From: an uncultured Anaerolineaceae bacterium | GTDB taxonomy: Bacteria; Chloroflexota; Anaerolineae; Promineifilales; Promineifilaceae | Direction of reading: 5' to 3' | Assembly (NCBI GenBank): GCA_937967805.1 | Contig: CALBTC010000488.1 | Span: 1 to 18,796, forward strand | Length of the DNA: 18,796 nt | Part shown: piece by piece, positions 15,359-18,796 of the stretch | How the letters are laid out: the number at the start of each line of letters is the position of its first letter | How positions within the stretch are numbered: the stretch's first letter is position 1 | Position numbers and translations under genes: made by a program | The notes under the pieces: generated by a model | The model's input: the letters and a program-made list of their open reading frames with translations, nothing else | The model's database searches: none | Told to the model about the DNA's origin: nothing

Positions 15359-15380
15359 ACCCGCTCCTTCAAAAATAGTC

Positions 15381-15429
15381 TCACGCAAAGTCGCAAAGAC
15401 TGTTTTGCGCACTTGGCGGCTTGGCGTGA
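15381..15429 (-). repeat. imperfect hairpin before the isomerase gene
   Basis: TCACGCAAAGTCGCAAAG (15381-15398) and CTTGGCGGCTTGGCGTGA (15412-15429) pair over 18 nt with three mismatches around a 13-nt loop. It lies in the 158-bp gap between the regulator stop and the isomerase start, ending about 20 nt before the ribosome-binding site. A smaller TGAGC/GCTCA hairpin follows at 15473-15486. It may be an RNA-processing element or a dispersed intergenic repeat. No separate promoter was recognised in this gap. Confidence 0.6.
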
Positions 15430-15516
15430 AAATTTCATTCATGGTGGCTTTGAGGTTATCTCAGCCAAACGTTGAGCTTGCGCTCATCTCGTTTCCTACA
15501 AAATAATGTCTGTCAC

Positions 15517-16776
15517 TCAAACCTGCACTGCCAGATCGCGATCGGCGGCGTAGAAAAGCCCCATTAAGGCTAACGACGCCGCGCCCACAACGCCGGCTCG
15601 CCAGCCAAACTGCGTTGGCTGCAAGCGGACGCGCTCGCCCAGTTGGGCAAAGGCCGTTTTTCGCATCGTTCCCTCTGCGACGGGGATAATCAGATCGCCG
15701 GCCTGGGCAAACATGCCGCCCAGCACAATCATTTCCGGGTTCAGCACGTTGACCAGGTTTGCCAGGGCAATGCCCAGGTAGTAAGCGCGCTCCTCAATCA
15801 TTTGCAGGGTAGGCGTGTCCCCCGCGCGCGCCGCGGCAAATACGGCTTCTACCGGATCGTCTACTGCCTTGTTTAAGTGGCTTGCCAATACGCCATCCGG
15901 ATACGCCTCGGCCAACGGCCAGGCGTCTTGCAGCAGCACCGGCTCGGAGACCAATGTTTCCAGGCAGCCGCGCTGCCCGCAGCGGCACAGCGCCCCGTTG
16001 TGCGGCAAAACGATCGTGTGCCCAATCTCCCCGGCCCCGGCGCCAAAGCCGCGGAACAGCTGGCCATTGATGACAAACCCGGCACCGACACCGATACGGC
16101 CGTAAATAAAAGCCAGCACATCCACCCCACGCCCTAAACCAAAATAGGCTTCGCCCAGGGCCATGGCCCGCACATTGTTGTCGACACACACGGGCAGGCC
16201 CAGCTGATCTTCCAGGTGTTCCCGGATCGGCACGTCTTGCCAGCCCAAACTGGCCGCCCGCAGATTGATGCCTGTTTGATAATTCACCAGACCGGATGCT
16301 CCGACGCCGATACCCAGGATGCGATACGGTTCAATGGCTGACTCAGCCAAAATAGCCTGGATAGTTTGGGTGATGAGCTGCAAAACTTCCTCGGCCGGTT
16401 GGTCAATGGAAAAGTTTACGATTTTGTTCTGTACAATTTCCGCATGGAGGTTGGTGATGGCGACGCGGAACATGCCGATGCCAATATGAACGCCCACGAC
16501 AAAACGGGCATCGGGCACCAGTTGCAGCATCGTCCGGGGCCGGCCGACGCCGCGCCGGGCTTTTCCCGGCGTCGCTTGATCACTCGTTTCGACGATGATG
16601 CCGTGTTCAATCAATTCGGCCGTTAGGTTGGTAATGGTTGTATTGGAAAGCGTGGTTTGTTCGGCTAACTGCACGCGAGAAAGAGAGCCGGCGTGCAAAA
16701 ATGTGAGGAGGACTGCCCGCAAATTATGTTTTTTAACGCGCAAAATATTGCTGCCGGCCAAAGATGATCGATTCAT
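15517..16776 (-). CDS. ROK-family (NagC/XylR-type) transcriptional repressor
   Basis: The 419-residue protein has an N-terminal winged helix-turn-helix (about 17-62, LSRVQLAEQTTLSNTTITNL) and a basic linker RGVGRP. A ROK sugar-binding body follows, with GIGVGASGLV, CVDNNVRAMALGE, GEIGH (His253) and the zinc motif CRCGQRGCLE (264-273). The N-lobe phosphate loop reads GVHIGIG, so the Asp of the DxGxT kinase motif is His, which supports a sensor rather than a sugar kinase. It heads the operon and most likely represses it until the sugar or an intermediate binds. The ATG at 16776 follows a weak GGACGAAG. A perfect sigma70-like promoter lies 70-100 bp upstream. It has one ACGGCCGT site (16096-16103). 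Confidence 0.9.
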   Translation of the reverse strand: MNRSSLAGSNILRVKKHNLRAVLLTFLHAGSLSRVQLAEQTTLSNTTITNLTAELIEHGIIVETSDQATPGKARRGVGRPRTMLQLVPDARFVVGVHIGIGMFRVAITNLHAEIVQNKIVNFSIDQPAEEVLQLITQTIQAILAESAIEPYRILGIGVGASGLVNYQTGINLRAASLGWQDVPIREHLEDQLGLPVCVDNNVRAMALGEAYFGLGRGVDVLAFIYGRIGVGAGFVINGQLFRGFGAGAGEIGHTIVLPHNGALCRCGQRGCLETLVSEPVLLQDAWPLAEAYPDGVLASHLNKAVDDPVEAVFAAARAGDTPTLQMIEERAYYLGIALANLVNVLNPEMIVLGGMFAQAGDLIIPVAEGTMRKTAFAQLGERVRLQPTQFGWRAGVVGAASLALMGLFYAADRDLAVQV

Positions 16777-16809
16777 GGCTTCGTCCAGATAGGGGGCAAG
16801 GGCAACCCT

Positions 16810-16819
16810 ATTAATTAAT
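16810..16819. promoter_or_regulatory. candidate ROK operator palindrome
   Basis: ATTAATTAAT is a perfect 10-bp palindrome located between the -10 box (16846-16851) and the repressor ATG, roughly 20-30 nt downstream of the expected transcription start. That is a suitable place for autorepression. AT-rich palindromes also occur by chance, so the call is weak. Confidence 0.3.
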
Positions 16820-16845
16820 CAAGATGAAAAAATAATATACAGATG

Positions 16846-16875
16846 ATTATAAACTTATGACTGGATATTTGTCAA
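16846..16875 (-). promoter_or_regulatory. consensus sigma70-type promoter of the sulfosugar operon
   Basis: On the minus strand TTGACA (16875-16870) and TATAAT (16851-16846) are separated by 18 bp, both boxes matching the consensus exactly. Transcription would start near 16838 and enter the repressor gene and then the whole minus-strand block. Confidence 0.75.
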
Positions 16876-16976
16876 TTGTGCCAAAAAAAGCGGGAAAATG
16901 GGGGTGACTTTGGATCGATCTGAAATCCAACAACTTACGCGCACCGCCGTCAAGCGTCGTTTTGGGTCGCCTATCT

Positions 16977-17039
16977 GTTTGGCAGCATGCTTTCTGAGGC
17001 TTGCTTGTTTAAGGTCGGCTGCTGCCTGCTTGGCCAAAC
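16977..17039. repeat. imperfect inverted repeat
   Basis: GTTTGGC (16977-16983) pairs with GCCAAAC (17033-17039); alternatively GGCAGCA (16981-16987) pairs with TGCTGCC (17020-17026). It sits between the two outward-facing promoters. The ends have the opposite polarity to attC core boxes, so it is not scored as an attC site. Confidence 0.45.
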
Positions 17040-17057
17040 AAAGAACTTTATTTTTGG

Positions 17058-17087
17058 TTGACCTTGTGGCTTACAAACTGCTACAAT
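17058..17087 (+). promoter_or_regulatory. promoter-like pair facing the methyltransferase cassette
   Basis: TTGACC (17058-17063) and TACAAT (17082-17087) are 18 bp apart on the plus strand, each one base off consensus. A transcript would run through the attC-like hairpin at 17172-17258 into the methyltransferase gene, a layout similar to an integron cassette promoter. Confidence 0.5.
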
Positions 17088-17171
17088 GCCCGCAAACAGG
17101 CGGCTGCCGGTGCTACTGCCTCCATCATTTTTCGGCTTAAATTCCATATAGGTTTCTTTTCCACCGGCTTA

Positions 17172-17258
17172 GTCCAACACGGTTTATGCGGCGGCTCACG
17201 TGCTGGTTCTTGGAAGGTGCTTTCGGAGCCGCGCCGCATCAATCCTTAATCGTTAGGC
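17172..17258 (+). mobile_element. attC-like integron recombination site (site 3)
   Basis: R''-like GTCCAAC (17172-17178, fits RYYYAAC) and R'-like GTTAGGC (17252-17258, fits GTTRRRY) are the best consensus matches in the window. ATGCGGCGGCTC (17186-17197) pairs with GAGCCGCGCCGCAT (17226-17239), leaving two bulged bases in the right arm and a 28-nt loop. Its arms differ in sequence from sites 1 and 2. It marks the left border of the methyltransferase cassette, whose ATG is only 22 bp downstream. Confidence 0.7.
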
Positions 17259-18456
17259 GATATTAGCGATAGGAGAAGGGATGAGTATGTCTCTAAAAGA
17301 TGATATTATAAACTCGAGTGACGTACAGTCGAGATCGGCACTACTGCAGATGATAACCGGTTATTGGACTTCGCAGGCGATTTATGTTGCAGCCAAGCTA
17401 GGTATTGCTGATTTGCTAATGGATGGCCCGAAAAGCTGTGATTTACTGGCAAAATCTACCAAAACATCGCAGAGAGAACTGTTTCGTCTTCTGCGTTTCC
17501 TTGCTAGTATCGGTATCTTTGCCGAGCTCGAGGATGCCTTCTTTGAACTGACCCCCCTGGCCGCATATCTTCAATCCGAAACACCAAGCTCCCTGCGCTC
17601 CTTGGTGATTTATTATGGGGAGGAAACATATCAACCGTGGGGAAGTATTCTTCACAGTATAAAAACTGGCGAGACCGCCTTCAACCATGTTCACAAATGT
17701 GGAGTATTTCAATACTTTGCCCAACATCCGGAGTCCGCTGCGGTCTTCAACCAAGCGATGACAGAATATGCAGCAGAGGAAACGATTGCGGTGATTAATG
17801 CTTATGATTTCTCGAAGTTTGATAAAATTGTTGATGTAGGTGGTGGACAGGGTTCATTTATGGCAACTATCTTGAAGGCTAATGACGAGCCAAAAGGAAT
17901 CCTTTTCGACCTTCCACAAGGCGTTAGGGGTGCTAAAGAGTATCTAGAGACAGCATATCTCATGGAGCGTTGCGAAATTATTGAGGGAGACTTTTTCGAA
18001 TCAATTCCCAGCGGTGGCGATGCGTATATTTTCAAAAACATTTTCGTTAACTGGACTGATGGGCGTTGTATTGACATCCTCAAAAACTGTCACCACGCTA
18101 TGGCTGAAAATGGCAAGCTGATTATTATTGAAGTAATTGTAATATCGCCTAAAAACGCTCCCTCTTTCAGCAAACTTTTTGACCTCCACATGTTAGTAAT
18201 GACAGGCGGTCGCGGGCGTACTGAGGCAGAATTTCAAGCACTCTTTGCTGCAACTGGATTCAACCTGACAAATATTATCTCAACAGAGTCTCCAGTGAGT
18301 ATAATTGAGGGGGTAAGGATATAGCTCCTAAAAGCCTAACAAGGCGTTAACACGGACTGGCGAGATCGAGGCTTTTTCGCCATTAAAGACTGTGGTTATT
18401 AATGGCTATACGGCAGCAAAATTGTTGGTTTTTCTCGCCAGCCGGTTATGCAGACG
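17253..18456 (+). mobile_element. single integron-type gene cassette carrying a methyltransferase
   Basis: The interval between the predicted crossover points of attC-like sites 3 and 2 (G^TT within each right core) contains one gene, a short leader with a ribosome-binding site, and its own attC, which is the standard cassette layout. It is AT-richer than the operon and lacks ACGGCCGT. No integrase gene is in the window, so it would be scored as part of an integrase-less attC cluster or a scattered cassette. Confidence 0.65.
17281..18324 (+). CDS. SAM-dependent O-methyltransferase-like protein lacking the catalytic His
   Basis: The 347-residue protein has the plant-COMT/bacterial O-methyltransferase (family 2) layout. 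An N-terminal winged-helix dimerisation domain (about 17-95, GYWTSQAIYVAAKLGIADLL) precedes a Rossmann domain with SAM motif VDVGGGQG (184-191) and an acidic ribose-binding residue near FDLP (210). At the active site, the usual HDW(D/S)D is FVNWTD (255-260), so the general-base His is missing. DnrK/RdmB-type anthracycline enzymes also have an Asn-Trp here, and some of those hydroxylate rather than methylate. Substrate unknown. AGGAG lies five to six bases before the ATG at 17281. It is isolated from the operon by composition, strand and two attC-like sites, so it is probably cassette cargo unrelated to sulfosugar use. Confidence 0.85.
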   Translation: MSMSLKDDIINSSDVQSRSALLQMITGYWTSQAIYVAAKLGIADLLMDGPKSCDLLAKSTKTSQRELFRLLRFLASIGIFAELEDAFFELTPLAAYLQSETPSSLRSLVIYYGEETYQPWGSILHSIKTGETAFNHVHKCGVFQYFAQHPESAAVFNQAMTEYAAEETIAVINAYDFSKFDKIVDVGGGQGSFMATILKANDEPKGILFDLPQGVRGAKEYLETAYLMERCEIIEGDFFESIPSGGDAYIFKNIFVNWTDGRCIDILKNCHHAMAENGKLIIIEVIVISPKNAPSFSKLFDLHMLVMTGGRGRTEAEFQALFAATGFNLTNIISTESPVSIIEGVRI

Positions 18457-18462
18457 TTCGAT
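18334..18462 (+). mobile_element. attC-like integron recombination site (site 2)
   Basis: The left core GCCTAAC (18334-18340, exact RYYYAAC) starts 9 bp after the methyltransferase stop; the right core is best placed at GTTCGAT (18456-18462), with GTTATGC (18445-18451) as an alternative. CGGACTGGCGAGA (18353-18365) pairs with TCTCGCCAGCCG (18433-18444) with a single extrahelical A, as in site 1. The loop holds a second perfect stem, GCCATTAA (18379-18386) with TTAATGGC (18399-18406). Spacers are 12 and 11 nt. Arms and loop are homologous to site 1. Confidence 0.75.
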
Positions 18463-18524
18463 GCCCAAGAAACCCACTTCTGTACTTGTTCAGTAACAGC
18501 TTGTTTGATACACTGCCTGCCATC

Positions 18525-18796
18525 ATGATGACGCGGTGGCGCTGGCTCTTTTTCTTATTGGGTGGTGGTTTGCTTGTCTGGCTGTTTGGCGCCGGAGCGC
18601 ATACGGCCGTCTACAGCCAAACCGTCTCGGGCGAAGGCGAAGCCCACATCTATGGTAACCTCCAGCTAGACCTGACCCTTTCCCGCGCTGCCGGCCAGCC
18701 CGGCGACGTCATCGACCTCACCGTCACGCTGACCAACCACACGCAGGCCACCGTCTCCCCCACCATTGATTTGCAGCTGCCGCCCGGCGTGCGCCC
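18525..18796 (+). CDS. secreted protein with DUF11-like beta domain, 5' part only
   Basis: The frame is open from the ATG at 18525 to the window edge (about 90 residues seen). It begins MMTRWRW, then a hydrophobic stretch (LFFLLGGGLLVWLFGAGA) that is a signal peptide or membrane anchor. An extracellular-looking segment with TVSGEGEAH and GDVIDLTVTLTNHTQA follows, typical of Ig-like or DUF11-type repeat domains in large surface proteins. The ribosome-binding site is unclear, and a second ATG at 18528 is equally possible. High G+C codon use and one ACGGCCGT (18603-18610) place it with the resident chromosome, so this is where host sequence resumes after the cassette. The remainder of the gene lies outside the window. 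Confidence 0.7.
   Translation, partial: MMTRWRWLFFLLGGGLLVWLFGAGAHTAVYSQTVSGEGEAHIYGNLQLDLTLSRAAGQPGDVIDLTVTLTNHTQATVSPTIDLQLPPGVR

Larger units (their letters stand above)
16777..17280. other. divergent control region and cassette junction without a gene
   Basis: These 504 bp separate the repressor gene from the plus-strand methyltransferase. They hold a consensus minus-strand promoter, a palindrome that could be an operator, an imperfect inverted repeat (16977-17039), a second promoter-like pair facing right, and an attC-like site ending 22 bp before the methyltransferase start. Open frames here (for example 16898-17140) have no protein-like composition and were not called. Confidence 0.7.
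2593..18610. repeat. highly iterated palindrome ACGGCCGT, 19 copies
   Basis: Exact copies start at 2593, 2785, 3211, 3942, 4130, 5060, 5299, 6165, 6599, 8629, 9958, 10016, 13507, 14237, 14733, 14943, 15174, 16096 and 18603. By base composition fewer than one would be expected in this length. All lie inside genes and in more than one reading frame, so protein coding does not explain them. None falls in the HEAT gene, the methyltransferase, the attC-like sites, the GH4 gene or the MalF-type gene. Confidence 0.85.

Noticed and set aside
16977..17039. Fourth attC-like site
   Set aside because: The end boxes read GTTTGGC ... GCCAAAC, the reverse polarity of attC core boxes, and no cassette gene is associated.
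16898..17140. Plus-strand 80-residue open frame
   Set aside because: Cys/Arg/Leu-rich composition, no ribosome-binding site, and it overlaps promoter elements and an inverted repeat.

Overview
The window looks like a piece of a free-living bacterial chromosome, most likely Chloroflexota (Anaerolineae-like). That placement is an inference. It rests on Ala/Glu/Pro-rich lipoprotein leaders, MalFG-type sugar ABC genes without their own ATPase, moderately high G+C, and an extremely frequent 8-bp palindrome, ACGGCCGT (19 copies counted). No rRNA or other phylogenetic marker is present.

Positions 1602-16776 hold one co-oriented minus-strand gene block. In transcription order it encodes a ROK repressor, a fucose-isomerase-like sugar isomerase, a lipoprotein with two tandem solute-binding domains, two ABC permeases, a fructose-6-phosphate-aldolase/transaldolase-like enzyme, a GH4 NAD-dependent glycosidase, an aldehyde dehydrogenase, SuyA and SuyB (sulfolactate sulfo-lyase), a LarA-family nickel racemase and an APH-fold kinase. 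A perfect-consensus promoter (TTGACA-18-TATAAT) lies before the regulator. Read together, this is a transaldolase-type sulfoglycolysis operon: import of a sulfoquinovose glycoside, hydrolysis, isomerisation to sulfofructose, cleavage to sulfolactaldehyde, oxidation to sulfolactate, inversion at C2 by the racemase, and C-S cleavage to pyruvate plus sulfite. SuyAB is the firmest anchor. The substrates of the isomerase, GH4 enzyme and racemase are inferred from context.

The block is flanked by AT-rich plus-strand genes of different composition: a HEAT-repeat protein (49-1323) and an O-methyltransferase-like protein (17281-18324). Each is followed by a roughly 130-bp imperfect hairpin with integron attC architecture, and a third attC-like site lies just before the methyltransferase. 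The two AT-rich genes contain no ACGGCCGT, while the operon has 18 copies and the chromosomal gene at the right edge has one. The window therefore shows lone integron-type gene cassettes, without an integrase in view, on both sides of a resident catabolic operon.

From 18525 to the right edge runs the start of a secreted protein in host-like composition.
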